A DNA stretch of 64,000 nt from Loxodes magnus. Taxonomy: Eukaryota > Ciliophora > Karyorelictea > Loxodida > Loxodidae. The DNA is taken from positions 1-64,000 of the forward strand of contig CAMPDV010001262.1 of the NCBI GenBank assembly GCA_946699065.1, in the 5' to 3' direction. This document shows, piece after piece, positions 52,261-64,000 of the stretch. How positions within the stretch are numbered: the stretch's first letter is position 1; each line of letters opens with the position of its first letter. Both the position numbers and the translations under genes were made by a program. The notes below the pieces were generated by a model, which ran no database searches, was not told where the DNA came from, and worked only from the letters and a program-made list of their open reading frames with translations.

Positions 52261-52671
52261 AAAATTAGTAGAGATTCGTTATTTCAAATCTAAAAAACAA
52301 ATTATAGAAAGGTATTACAGAATTATAAGAAAACAAAGAAGAAAATAAAATTGAAAGAAAAAAGTGATTTATTGCGCAAAAAAAATAAAATAATAAACTT
52401 TGATAAAATTAAACCCAAAAAATAAAAAAAAAGATATCAATACTAAAAATAATTTAATAAAAGATCGAAAGAGTAAAAAATTTAAAAGAATAATAAAAAA
52501 ATTTAAATCTAGCCTAGAAAAAAACGAAATTAAAAAATTTAAATAAAATAATTCATGGATTTTAATATTAGAAAAAAATTAAAAACTATAATCATGATCT
52601 AAAAAAATTAAGTAAAAAAATTAAAGGGAAAAAATTCTTTGCAACAATATTTACAAAAAAATTATAATTAA

Positions 52672-52895
52672 AAGCAATATTTCATACCAAATTCAGTTAT
52701 TATACTTATATACGAGAAGCTATATACAAATTCATACAACTAAATAGGATTAAAGTATTCTTACAATTGAACATACTTCTGAACTTCCCTGCTAAAAGTA
52801 TATTCACTTTCAATTACATGTTTTATCATCAATTTTATAACTAAAAACAATATTTCATACTACATTCAGTTATTATACTTATACATGACGCGGCC
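52672..52895. repeat. short direct repeat just outside the right arm
   Basis: The block 'caatatttcataccaaattc' with its following 'agttattatacttata' at 52677-52720 recurs as 'caatatttcatactacattc' plus the same tail at 52850-52890, about 170 bp later. It lies immediately beyond the end of the inverted repeat. Confidence 0.6.
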
Positions 52896-54467
52896 TTTTA
52901 ATGACTTAATAACTAATTCATATTTAAAGCATATTTAAGAAGACTAGAACATTGATTCAAGAATAGAGAATAATTTTTTAAAAGCATATTCTCCATTTGG
53001 AGAAGCTCACATAACTCATTGTTAGCTGAAATGACAACAAGAAGAATGAGAAATATTATATTTTAATATTAAATATTAATTTTGAAATAGCTTTGAGCCA
53101 ACGAGGTGATACTTATTCTAAAATTATAATTATTTTTGATTATTATTTATACATCTAATTTTAGTTGAATATTTCTAAATATAATTATTCTTCAAATCAT
53201 TTATACAATAAAGTAAGCATTTTCATTAAATTGCAACAATTAACTTTATCTTACAAAATTTTATCTTTCAAACTTACAAATATGGATCTTTAATAATTAA
53301 TAAATTAAATAAAATAGCAATAATCTACATTATATATTAAGTATTTCATTAATTTCATTTTCTATTTATTTTTCTATTATTTATTATTTAATCCTTTGTA
53401 ATAATTTAAAACTGTCTAATTTTATAAGCTAATAAGTCCTATTAATCTAAAAAAATTTACACATTTTTCCGTTATAAATATTAAATTTGAGTATTATTTA
53501 GAAATATTTTTATTTAAAGCTATTGTTTTATTAATTTTTAGAATAAATCTTAAATAATAAAAAATTAATTAAATAAGGATCTAAATAATTAAATTTAATT
53601 AAATTAATATAAGTGTATTAAATTTTTCTTAAATGAAAAAATTGCTATTTCTAATAAATTAAACTCAAATTAAAAATCATATTAAAAAAGTCAAAGTAAA
53701 ATGCCTTCTATCTTATAAGCTTTTATCATTCATAAAAAAAATTATATTATATTTGTTTAGAATGAAAAAAAAAATTTGAGCTTGCAATTTTTATTTAAAA
53801 ATCTGAATTATCATTTATAAAGGAAGCTTATAATATAGATATGGTAGAATTATATTAAAATTATTTAAAATGGATTACGTATATAATAAATGACTTTTAT
53901 ATTATATTAAAATGCTATTTAGAATGAAATAAATTTAGATAAATTCAATGTCATTTACTTTGATAGCAACTTCAATTAGAATTATTTTATAAATGATTTA
54001 TTTCATTATTATCATCTCTAAAATCACTTCAAATAATAAAAAATAAATAATTTTTATTTTCGAAATATTTTTAAATTGAAATATATCAATTTAAAAATGT
54101 TTGAAGAAAGATGTAAAAATACTTTTAAAACATAAAAAAAAATTTTAAGTTATTTTAAAATTATCACTTAGATTATTATAAGTAAAGCTCTCATGAATCT
54201 TATACTCACTTACTTCAAGCAAATGAAAATGAATTAAAAAAACATTTATTTATAAAAAATTAATAAAAATTAAAATTTAAGAAGAATGAATTTGATATTT
54301 GCATTTATAAATTATTAATAAAATAATAGATAGCTTACTTAAATTTTATATAAATTAATCTATATTTATTATGCTTTTTTATGTTATTTATTTTCTAAAG
54401 TTCTTTTTACTTAAAAAAAGTAAAAGTATTACAATTTATTTATTAAATTATTAAATAAATTGTTTAG
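52896..54467. other. flank outside the inverted repeat, no assignable gene
   Basis: Mostly AT-rich. A more balanced stretch at about 52890-53110 holds a perfect 6-bp stem with a four-base loop ('ttctccatttggagaa') and the phrase 'gagccaacgaggtgatac'. It could be a small structured RNA, but I could not assign it. The rest shows nothing. Confidence 0.35.
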
Positions 54468-55386
54468 CGGATCCAGACAGTCACCGCTTAAAAGAAGTTT
54501 TTAAGTTTGAGCAAAGTTTTTAACGAGCTCTAGAACTTGCGAGTCTTGTATTTCTTATCTTCCATCTTTTATCATTTCATTCGTTTGTCGTTTTTCCCAA
54601 TATTTCCAATTCAAGGTCCGTTTTCAATCTATAAACTTTTCCATTCTCTCTACATCAGATTTGTTTTTTCCTTTTTTTTATCTACTGTATAGCTTGCTTT
54701 TTCCCTGAATTTTCCTTTATTTTTCCGAATTATCCATAGTTCTTCCACAGATGATATTTACTTTTGCAGTAGTAGCATAGTTTCCTTATCTTAGGTCCTT
54801 TTTATTGATCCTGCTTGGAATTCTTTTCTATTTCCATCTTATCGGAACTGAAATTCTATTCTGATAGAATCTGCTAGCTTTGGAGACTCTTTTGACTTTG
54901 CAAAATGTTTTCAAACCGCTAGCTCTGGGCTTGGATCTACTGAACTTGGAAATTTGTCTGACTAAACTGTTCTTGTTAGTACTTCCATAGAGCATCGATC
55001 TCTCTTTCCTAGTTAGACATTCTGAGGTCTAATGTGTCTTACAGTCCGTGCTGGATCATTTGTGATAGTTTGTCATTCTCTTTACGAAGCTTCCTAACCT
55101 CTTCCTGGAGGTTCAGCACCACTTTGATGAGCTGTTCCATGCTCATCTGGCCAGAAGGATTAAACTCCGACACCTCCTAGTGGATAGCAGACTTCATCTG
55201 CTTTCTCGGTTTCTCTTCTGAGGTAGGGGTTTCCACGTGTTAGGCTTTCTTAAAATGTTGCTATTCTTCCTGGTTGGACTAGGTTCCAGGATATTAAGGT
55301 TAAGCGAGAGAAAGTTAATTGGCTTTCGGTTTTCTCTCCTATTTCTAGGAGGTGGTGTAAAAACCAGATCTAAAGCCTTCCACCAT
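54468..55386 (-). pseudogene. Gag-like zinc-knuckle ORF, last Cys replaced by Tyr
   Basis: From ATG at 55386 on the minus strand the product starts 'MVEGFRSGFYTTSQKQERKP'. It carries the family block 'EEKPRKQMKSAIHQEV', then 'QLIKVVLNLQEEVRKLRKEN' and a Gln-rich coiled region. Its knuckle is CYYCKSKYHLWKNY, where the fourth ligand is Tyr (TAT, one step from TGT). It is open for over 200 codons; the tail continues in another frame with one TGA ('FIDWKRTLNWKYWEK' if Trp) to 'VLELVKNFAQTQKLLLSGDC'. The unit has the same length and the same abrupt compositional edges as the copy at 28098. Loss of a metal ligand plus a frame change suggests it is inactive. Confidence 0.65.
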
Positions 55387-55794
55387 TTTTTTTCAATTTA
55401 TTTATTCAATTGATAAATATAGCATTGATGTATTTATATAAACTATTTTAACATTTTGGTATTACTATTAAAAATTTATTTATAATAGATTTTTTTAATT
55501 TAAAATCAAATATTTATGCTACTCTTCTTATAAGATTCAACTTTCTTTTTTTATTTTTATATGATTGTTTATTTTTGTAAATATAATTCTTTCTACAAAT
55601 ATTTTTCTTATTTCTTCTGTATAAATATTATTTAATATTTTTTTAAATTTATTTTACTTGAATATAGAATTAAAGTTTATTTTAAATATGAAATTATAAT
55701 TATTATTATAATAATTGATAAAAGTGGCTCTTCCATTATTAGACTATCCACAATTTTAATTGTTCAATACTTTATATAAAATACATCTTGAAAA

Positions 55795-56070
55795 TGGAGT
55801 CATGGTCAGTTTCATCTCTTTGGACCATAAAAGCAGTTCTCACTTACCTCTCCAAGTCAGATTTTCAGACGAATTTCGGTTAGTATCGAAGATTATTCCA
55901 TTTTAGGTTGCAATAATCAGCAAAAGCAGAGGAAGACATAGTCGATTATGGGTACTTAATTTTTCCAACCTCTGATGAAGCTATCCTGTTCTTAACCTTC
56001 GATACGTGGCCTTAATTCCTATGAAAGTTCCACTCGCTAAAGCAAATTAAAACTCAGGAACCTCCATATT
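55795..56070. other. GC-rich patch (~275 bp) before the LINE coding region
   Basis: A third block of raised G+C with sharp edges, similar in size to those at 5828 and 50318. On the minus strand an ATG at 56068 gives a short product ('MEVPEFQFALASGTFIGIKA') that stops at a TGA after some 80 codons. It could be part of the 5' region of the LINE that starts 140 bp further on, or an independent insertion. Not recognised. Confidence 0.4.
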
Positions 56071-56206
56071 TAAAACTATATAATACTATTTTATTGTTTT
56101 TATATTTAAGTTATCATACTTGCCATATTTTAAATTTTATTTGTTTAAGTATATGTAAAGATTAATATTATTTCTTATCAGAAATTTTCTCTATTATTGA
56201 AAAAAT

Positions 56207-59200
56207 ATGGAAAATAATTAAAAATCGCTAATTTAAACTCTTAGCGACTCTTCTTTATCTAACAATAAAGAAGCTGTGATCTTATAAAAAAAGCATAGGC
56301 AGATGTTTACACCTTCATAAATCTAGAATTTGGAAACGCTACAACTGAAGTAAATAAAATGAATAGCCAATTTAATAAGATAAATACTAAAACAATGTAG
56401 CTAATAGACAATAAATACTTTTCTTAGGGTTCCACTAAGATAACTTAAATAATCCTTGGAGCGATGTCACCAGATGAAGCACACTTTAAAAGTTGAGAAA
56501 TATACTTATCAAAAGAAAGCAAATTTTGCAGCCACAATTTAATAAAAGGTATCAAAAATATCTTCAGGAAATTTAAATATTTTAGGGATTAATAAAGATA
56601 TTTAAGATACAAAAAATACTTTAAATAATCAAAATGAAAATAATAACGGATCTATAAAATGATCCATATTTACTTAAAACTTAGAGTATAATCATGTATA
56701 GTACTCAAATTATAAATTCAACAATCTTTTAAGCCAAAAGAATTAAGAAAATTAAAATATAAAAAATCTAAATAATTTTGAAATCAAAAACATATAACTT
56801 TAAGCCTAACTTACTGAAGTAAAGGATCAAATGTAATCCTAGGAATAAGAGTTTGAAACTAGTAAAAAATAGTTCTTAAATTAGATTAAAGAACTTGAAT
56901 AATAAATATAAAATCTATCAAATAATCAAATTATTTTTAATTAAAATTTTCTATCAGCTTAAGAAAATCAGAATCAAACTAATTAAAGGATTATAAGTAA
57001 GTATGAAGCAGTAATAGAATAGTACAAAATGTATGTAAATAAAACTTTCAAGAAATTAAAGAAAATGTAAAATGTAAAATTAAATATTAAAATCTAATTA
57101 CTATAAGTAATAACTATAGTTTAAATATAATTAATTAATTTTTGAAAAAAAGCAAAATAAATCTAAAGAGATAGGAATTTAAACAGATTGTATTTCTCAA
57201 TATAATAGTTAAACTGCATAAACTGATGAAATTAATTAAATCTATTAAATAGATAAATTTTAAGAGTAGTTTAGAAGTCATTCATTAGTTCCTTAAAAAT
57301 CAAATTAATCTTCAATAATCATTTAAAATTCTTCGACATAAACTAGCTCTTATGAATTCTTGTATATGTCTTAATCTAGTTCATAGGATGTTTTAGAAGA
57401 ACTTGAGCTATATAAAAAATAATTATCTAAATTTGATTACATTTAGTAATTATATTACGAAATCGCTTAGTAAAAGAATACTATTGGGTTTGAATTATTG
57501 GAAGCTAAAGCCCAAAACCAATAGATGATAATTTAAAATTAATGACTTATAAATAAAGACTAATAACTATAAAAACAGCTAATAACTTTAAATAATCAGC
57601 TAAAAATATAAAATTAGTAGAATTTGAAATAAAACATGGAGTTTCAAGAAGAATTATAATAGAAAGATATGGAATTCCAAATATTGATATCTTAAAAGCA
57701 TAATGAAATTGAACACTTAAAAAGTTGTAATATATAATAACTACTAACCATAGAAAAATGTAATATAGACATATAAAAACAATATTATCTCAAACTTTAA
57801 TAAACAGCAGAAAATTCTACTTAAAGAGAATTACTAAGCTAAAATAAATAAATTTAGACAGATTAAAACCTTTAAATAAAATGTAATGTAGAAAATAAAA
57901 TTATCTAAACAATTAATTTATAATAAGATTAGGAAATTTAAGTTTAATGATAGCATTAAGAAGTTGAAGTTAACACTGAAAAATTGGAATAAAGTTAAAA
58001 ATTTTGTCAAACAAACTTTATAGATATAAATCACTAAAAACTTCAATAAACATATCATTTCCTTAATATGGAATTTATTTTAAATACCTAGAATAACTTA
58101 GAAAACTAGAAGAAATTATATTAAGAAAATAAGAAATTAACATCTAGTACAATAAAAATTGAATAATAAAATCAATTTTGCTAGACAAGTTTGCTTGATG
58201 AGAATTATATAAAACTCCAGTAATTCTTTCATTAGCTAAATATGAACTTCATTTGTAACAATTAAAAGTTTGAGTAAAACTTAAGAAAATAGTAAGAAAT
58301 TAATGAATAATTAACGAAAGAATTATTTTATCTAAAAACCAAGCCTTGATAAAAAGATTAAATGAGCTAAGCAAACATTAATTATATTGAAAACTAGAAT
58401 CGCACTGTTATCAAGTAATAAAATCCTTTCAAAAGAAAACATGAAGAAGATGGAATTTAAATTCCTCCAGCAAAACGCACTATTAAATGAAAAAATGAAA
58501 GAGGAAGTGAAAAGATAATACGATAATAAAATTTTCAATCTCCTCAACTATAAAACTTTATCAGACAAGGTTCGTGAAGGAGGAACTCATATTAAATAAG
58601 CAATTTTCAAGTTTTGAGGAAGTATCGAAGCTTTAAAATGAGAGATAAAAGAAGGATGATATATAACAATTAATAAGAATTAACTCAAGGCACTGTAGAT
58701 AGTAACTAAAATGTTATTAAAATAGACAATAAACTACTAGAATCTAATTCGATTTAAGTAATTTACATTTTGATCTAATATTTCCACCAACATCCTGAGT
58801 ATAAAAAAGAACTGGTACATATTTAATGAGATTCATAAGGGATTAAATATATTTGCATATATTAGGGAGGGTTCCTTGGTGGAGCGCAAAAATCTAAGAA
58901 AATAAAAATAGGACATGTAAATATAAGCTCAATAGCTAGTAAACAAACGGCATTATAATAATTCATCCTTGATAATGAATTTGACATTTTTTCAATAAAC
59001 GAAACATGAACATAATAAACATATTGCCCAATTGTTATAGAACAATATCGTACCTATTACTAAAACGCAAATAAACTTGCTGTTGGATATGTCTATTAGT
59101 AAAAAAGTAACTTGATTCTTGTTAAAATGAATTAGATTTCTCAAATCTTCCTGGACATTTTATAAGCGTGAGAGTTGGAAATTTAATAATTGCATCATGT

Positions 59201-62200
59201 TATTTGCCTACAAATGAAAAGTAAAATATTTATAAGGACATTGCATATGAATACCTTAACAATATCATAAAAAATAGAGACCAAAACCCTAATATACTTT
59301 GTGGCGACTTTAATGCCTTAATTCCTAACTATGGTAATAATTCATCACAAATCAATAATAATACTTAAAAATTACTAGACTTTATAGAAGCAAATTAATT
59401 AATAATTTTAAATGGTTAAGAGTCCAACACATTTATTCATAGAGCGAATAATTAATGCTATTGTAATGACTATTTCTTGGCAACTTAACATTTAAATTCT
59501 GATGATTTCGTTGATTATAAAGATATCCAAGATTCGGGTTTGTATACTGATCTTTTTGATTAAGTATTAAATTAAATTATAATTTAAAAAGAAGTGAATA
59601 AGATTAAGAATAACGATTATTCTTTAAAATTTCTAAACTATAGGATTTGGACACAAGAAACTATTATTAAAATCTATTTTTGGGATAATTTTATCAATTC
59701 TAGTAACTTGATTAAAACGATGTTGAAAATTAGTATAAATTCAACTGAGATCTTATTTTTATAATGCGAAGATTGCGCTTGGATCTTAAAATAAAAGAAA
59801 ATCTATTATAAATTACCAAGTTACTTAGTTATGTTATTTGTTCAAGCAAAAAAGGATAATATTGCATATTAGAACCCATTAGCTTTGTATGGATATCATA
59901 ATTAAGAAGTTGCCAAACTTTACTAGCTTAAAATTTAATCTTATATGCATTATCTTCACAAATTTTGGAATAAAAAAAATAAAAAGCTAAGGAAAAACAT
60001 AAAAATCTTAACAAAAATGCTTAAATAATGTTTAAACAAGCTAAGAATCTAATAAACTAAAAAATTCGTAATTAGATGAATTTTAACTTTAACTAACAAC
60101 AGCAATTTATTGAAAATTGGAAAACTAACGTTTTTGATAAATATTCGAAAATAAGTAAGATAGATTTTGTCTTCTCAAATAGAAAAATAGAGGGAATATT
60201 TAGAAATAAATCTTTTATCTTAAATTAGAAATTAAGTCATTTATAAAATACGCCTCTTTTTACGTGGTTTGAAATTAAAAAAATTATATCTTAGCTTGCA
60301 AATAATAAAGCTACAGGTAATGATGGTCTAAAAGCTGAACTTATTAAATATGGAGGTTAAGATTTGCATCAAAATATAACAAATTTCATTAATAACATGC
60401 TTAGAACATTCAAAATACCTAATGCGATGAAAAAAATAAACATTCTTCCGATTTTCAAAAAAGGAAGCAAAAGTAATTGATGTAATTGAAGACCTATAGT
60501 TTTATTGAACTGTCTACTTAAAAGTTATGATAAAGCACTAACATAACGACTTTATAATTATATTTATGAACAAAACATTTTACATCCAGCCTAATTTGGA
60601 TTTATTCGTAAACGCTCTACTACTTAGCAAATTTGAACTATTTAGTAAATTATAGACTTGCATCGTAGATGGTCTCATAAAAAGTAATTAATTGCTACTT
60701 TAATAGATGTAGAAAAAATGTTTGATAGCATATCTAGGAAATTACTTTTTGATCATCTTAAAAGACTTAGGCTACCTTTGGACCTAATATTGGCACTAGA
60801 ATCTTTTTACGATAATGTTGATGCTAAATTTATAATTGATTTATATCTTACAAAAACAATTAAATATAACAATGGAGTATTATAAGGAAGTAGCCATGCA
60901 CCTGTACTTGCAATTTTATACTATGATATTGTTATAAGATATTTAGAAGATAATCAGAAGAAATTAGGATTTCAAATATTATCTAAAACTTTCGTTGTAC
61001 GAGCCTTTGCTGACGAATTAATCCAAATATCCTCTTCCTAGAAAAATGCCTAAAAATTATTACAAGCTACATCTACAGTTTTTGATTGAGCAAAACTTAC
61101 AATTAATGTAGCCAAATGTGAAGTAATAGAATTCTTGAAAAAAAATCAATGAAAAGAAAGCTAACCTTCTATTAATATAAAGCTCAATGGGATTCCACTT
61201 ACTTAAAAAGATGAAGTTACCTATTTAGGATATTAGTTAGGAATAAAATAAAATTACAAATTACATTGTAAAGAAGTAGCTACCAAACACAGAGTAGCTA
61301 TTTAAAAAGCTACTGCAATATTTTCTAAATATGTTTTAGTATCCCCTCTCAGCTTCAAAACTCTTTGTAGAACTTTTATTTTGCCTAAAGTTTAATATGG
61401 AAGTGATATTACTCCGTAAGCTACTATTTCTGGAATTAAAGGAATAAAAAGCAAGATAGCAAAATTGTAAAGGCTTATCTCAAGATAGGCGTTTAGATCT
61501 TAAGAATTCACATTCAATGAGTCATGCTTTATTGACCTAAATTGGCTTCCTTTTACACATATAGCAACTCAAAATTTAATGCACTTTTATTAAAAATTAA
61601 TGTAATATAGCAAAGAAAATCCTAACTCGGATACTGCTTTTCTATTAGAAAAATGCACTAAATTTAATTTACCATACTAGAAACATATAAAGAAATGTAT
61701 CGATTTGTATAATTTTGACATTTCACATGTTTAGAATAATATGGATTTTTATAAACTCACGGAATAAAAAATAAAGCATAAATTCTTAATGGAATGTCTC
61801 TCTAGAAATACACTTATGACAACAGCAAAAAGAATTACAGACTAAATAGAAAATAATTAAAGTGTATTTCCTGAAATTACTTACACCAAATATAATAAAT
61901 ACTATATTAGAGAGACTATTTCCATCTATAAACTAAGGAATTTTTCTTATAATTTTCAATAAGAGTTCAGTAATCGCTACATTAACGTTAGATATAGCAT
62001 TATTTGCTTATGTGGCTAAGATTTTGATGAAACTGATCTTATTTTTTATTGCTAATAAAATGCAGACATTATTGAGGAACTTGAAAGTCATAAAGCTTTT
62101 AAAGAAAAAGACAAAAAGAAACTAATTCTTTATGACTAAAACTATATAAACAAACATTTTTCTAAAAATCAAATTCCTAAAATAGACAAATTAATCAAAA

Positions 62201-62349
62201 ATTTTCATTCTAAATTACTAAAAAAGCGTATTGAAATGTTTGAACTACAAGATGAGCTTTTAGAAGAGTTTCTAGAAGGAAAAAAAGACAAATTTCATCA
62301 AGACAATAAATAAAAATATATGATAGAGAAAGAACAAGAAGAAGCTTGA
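56207..62349 (+). pseudogene. LINE-type retrotransposon: coiled coil + AP endonuclease + reverse transcriptase + Cys-rich tail
   Basis: ATG at 56207 starts about 2,045 codons, in phase except for three one-base shifts near 57060, 59130 and in an A-run near 59975. In order: an N-terminal region; a long Gln-rich coiled coil (about 57.1-58.4 kb); a basic stretch; an AP-type endonuclease with 'SINETW' at 58993 and 'CGDFNA' at 59300, but 'YTDLF' where SDH is expected; a reverse transcriptase with 'KATGNDGLKAEL', 'NWRPIVLLNC', 'PAQFGF', 'DVEKMFD' (60706), 'GVLQGS' and FADE (61006) in place of Y/F-A-D-D; and a tail with 'CLCGQDFDETDLIFYC'. It ends at TGA 62347. Such proteins nick DNA and copy their RNA into it. 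The altered endonuclease His and FADE suggest this copy is inactive. About fourteen TGAs occur, several at invariant Trp positions. The closest known relatives I can name are ciliate germline LINEs such as Tetrahymena REP, by architecture only. Confidence 0.85.
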
Positions 62350-63623
62350 TTGACATTTACAAACTTTTATCTTTCAACATATTTGTAATATTTATAGTCT
62401 AAGCTATATTTATTGCAACTATGTCTCAATATTCTTAAATATTGAAACTATTATATTTTAATTAATTAATTTAAATAAAGATAATTGGCTAAAATAAGAT
62501 ATAATTTTAGCTTATGCTTGGCTTTTAATTAAGCATAATATATATAATTAATTGATTTATAAATTTTTTGACGCTAAATTTGAGTTCTAAATTCATTTTC
62601 ACTACCCGTTAAACTATTTTTCACTTATCTTAGATTATATTCAACTTTTCTCTAAAATTCCTCTTGCTCTCTCTTGCTTAGTTTCTATTTCCTTTTTTTA
62701 GTTAATTCATTATATAATAACATATGTTCATTAGATCCCAAAAAAAATCTTTGTCGATTGTTTTTTAATTTGATAAAATTCTTTCAATGTATATTTTCTT
62801 CCTTCTTTCTAATATTTCTTTAATGTTATCTTTTACTATAAAGTCTATTTATTACTTCAGTTTTTCTTATTGATTACGTATTCAGTATTCAATTTTGTAA
62901 CTGCCTCATACTATGTGTATTAGTTAAAAGTTTGGTAGATCTATTAATTCTAGCCTGCTATTGAGGTAAATGTTGCACAATTAAGATTTACATCTTTTTC
63001 TTTCTTCCATATATTATTTGCATGTACTTATGATATGAGTTTCTTCTTATACTCCAGTATTGTAGAATTTGCAAATTGATGATGTGCTATAAAGTAAAGC
63101 ATGAAGAATTGTTGATTAGGAGCAATAAGATATATAGTAGTAGGGTAATAAAATGTATTAAGAGTAAATAATAATCTATTAGATTAGTTTTAAATAGCTT
63201 ATATTAGCTAATCTAATACTTATATTATCTCATACTACAAAGAAACATATTATGCTAAGTTTACTCTTTCTATTAATTCAGAAAATAATAATAGAAGATA
63301 TTATAAATATATTTTCTTTCTTAATAGCAAACAACTTATTTTAAGAAAGAGAGTATTAATAGTGGCAAAAATATAATTTGTATTTGTATAGAATAATAGA
63401 AAGGAAGTAAGTGTAATATAAAGTAAAATAATTTAGTTATTATTAATTTGAAATGATAATTCCTAAAATAACATAATTAATAAATATAATACTAGTAAGC
63501 TATAAAAGAGAAAGTTATCTAAATGTATCAATTATTAATTATAACTAGTCTAATATCTTTATAAATTAAAGAGAAACTAAATTTAAATTAATAACTCTAA
63601 AAGCTAAAAAAATAAAAAGGAAA
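62350..63623. other. AT-rich stretch after the LINE
   Basis: Probably the LINE 3' end followed by flanking DNA. I could not find a clear poly-A tail or target-site duplication, and no gene is supported here. Confidence 0.4.
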
Positions 63624-64000
63624 ATGGAATAAAGTTTCAGGAAAGGCTTCTATACCACCTCTTCCTAAGCCAAAAAGGAAGAGAGGAAGCAGGAAACTAT
63701 CTCTTCTCTGTCTTCTTAATAATAACCTTAATCTCCTTCTTAATAAAAACCTGAAACTTAACAAGATTAACAAAAGATAACCTTAAAGACAGCCCATACG
63801 GAAACCCCAACCTCAAGTGAAAAACCGAGGAAGCAGATGAAGTCTGCTCTCCACCAGGAGGTCTCTTAATTTAATCCTTCTGGCCAGATGAGCATGGAAT
63901 AGCTCATAAAAGTAGTACTAAACCTCCAGGAAGAGGTTAAAAAGCTTCGCAAGGAGAACACGAAGTTGACGTAGCTAATCTCTCATGGAATTTAAGATAC
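63624..64000 (+). CDS. Gag-like zinc-knuckle family ORF, 5' part (runs off window)
   Basis: ATG at 63624 opens 125 codons with no TGA to the window end. The product begins 'MEQSFRKGFYTTSSQAKKEE', has a Gln/Ser-rich stretch, then 'SEKPRKQMKSALHQEV', 'NPSGQMSMEQLIKVVLNLQE' and 'EVKKLRKEN'. It is the least damaged member of the family seen at 17398, 28098, 36438 and 54468. In the other copies the zinc knuckle comes about 80-100 residues further on, which here would lie beyond the window. It is GC-richer than its surroundings and uses many TAA/TAG codons for Gln. Likely a recent insertion. Confidence 0.7.

Larger units (their letters stand above)
31140..52662. repeat. right arm of the giant inverted repeat (~21.5 kb)
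   Basis: This is the reverse-complement partner of 2972-23650, with a unique centre of about 7.5 kb (23651-31139) between the arms. It contains mirrored copies of every feature of the left arm. It also has its own insertions: about 300 bp of GC-rich DNA at 50318-50618 and about 850 bp at 47985-48840. The left arm has a different GC-rich insertion at 5828-6121. These private insertions and the graded divergence show that the arms evolved separately for some time, so they are not a simple duplicated read or assembly copy. Confidence 0.9.

Noticed and set aside
2972..52662. The inverted repeat as an assembly artefact
   Set aside because: The arms differ by private insertions, private mutations and strong divergence at the tips. 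A misassembled duplicate would be identical throughout. Long reads are still needed to prove physical linkage across the centre.
52896..53110. U2 or U4 snRNA gene
   Set aside because: Only short resemblances ('cggcctttt', 'agccaa.gaggt'). The branch-site-pairing segment of U2 and the rest of the U4 5' domain are not present.
58332..58547. Minus-strand 71-codon ORF
   Set aside because: Shadow of the LINE coding region, which is continuous on the plus strand here.

Overview
This window looks like ciliate nuclear DNA, about 80% A+T, and most of it is germline-type or transposon-rich sequence. The strongest evidence is the genetic code. Recognisable proteins read only if TAA and TAG mean glutamine: the invariant Gln of the reverse-transcriptase QFGF motif is TAA at 60592, and the invariant Gln of the Pif1 helicase 'TIHKxQG' motif is TAA at 8812. 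TGA also falls at positions where these families expect tryptophan: 'ETW' of the LINE endonuclease, 'NWRPI' and 'FDWAKL' of the reverse transcriptase, and the W of a Helitron-like N-terminal motif. The code may therefore be of the kind in which UAA/UAG = Gln and UGA = Trp as well as stop (karyorelict or Condylostoma type). The alternative is a Tetrahymena-like germline genome (UGA = stop only) in which old TGG codons have decayed to TGA. Some TGAs here clearly are mutations, so I keep both readings open. A standard-code ORF search finds almost nothing real.

Layout. (1) 1-2.96 kb: the 3' part of an unknown minus-strand gene (4-480), then a small protein kinase gene (1190-2104) whose frame continues protein-like through ten TGA codons to about 2.96 kb. 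(2) 2.97-52.66 kb: one giant inverted repeat. The left arm (2972-23650) and right arm (31140-52662) are reverse complements around a unique 7.5 kb centre. The inner arms are nearly identical, and the outermost 4-5 kb have drifted to roughly 75-85% identity. Each arm carries a degraded outer ORF, a Helitron-like/Pif1 helicase coding region, an unknown ORF with a weak helix-turn-helix-like stretch, nested ~1-3.5 kb repeats (units A, B, C), a diverged copy of a short 'ORF1-like' gene, a 257-codon ORF of identical length in both arms, and a short zinc-finger-like fragment near the centre. (3) Centre, 23.65-31.14 kb: an extra copy of repeat B, a zinc-knuckle ORF on the minus strand, and two small GC-richer patches. 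(4) 52.66-64 kb: a second zinc-knuckle ORF (minus strand), a GC-rich patch, a nearly complete LINE-type retrotransposon coding region (coiled coil, AP endonuclease, reverse transcriptase, Cys-rich tail; 56207-62349), and the start of a third, intact zinc-knuckle ORF running off the window end.

The genes do not form an operon or pathway. They are layered mobile elements: LINE-type and zinc-knuckle units, a Helitron-like helicase inside a very large inverted repeat, and later ~300 bp GC-rich insertions at different sites in the two arms. Only the kinase and the gene at the left edge look like possible host genes. Because a code without fixed stops makes every frame 'open', I trusted only frames with family motifs, conserved length between the arms, or several related copies, and I marked the rest low.
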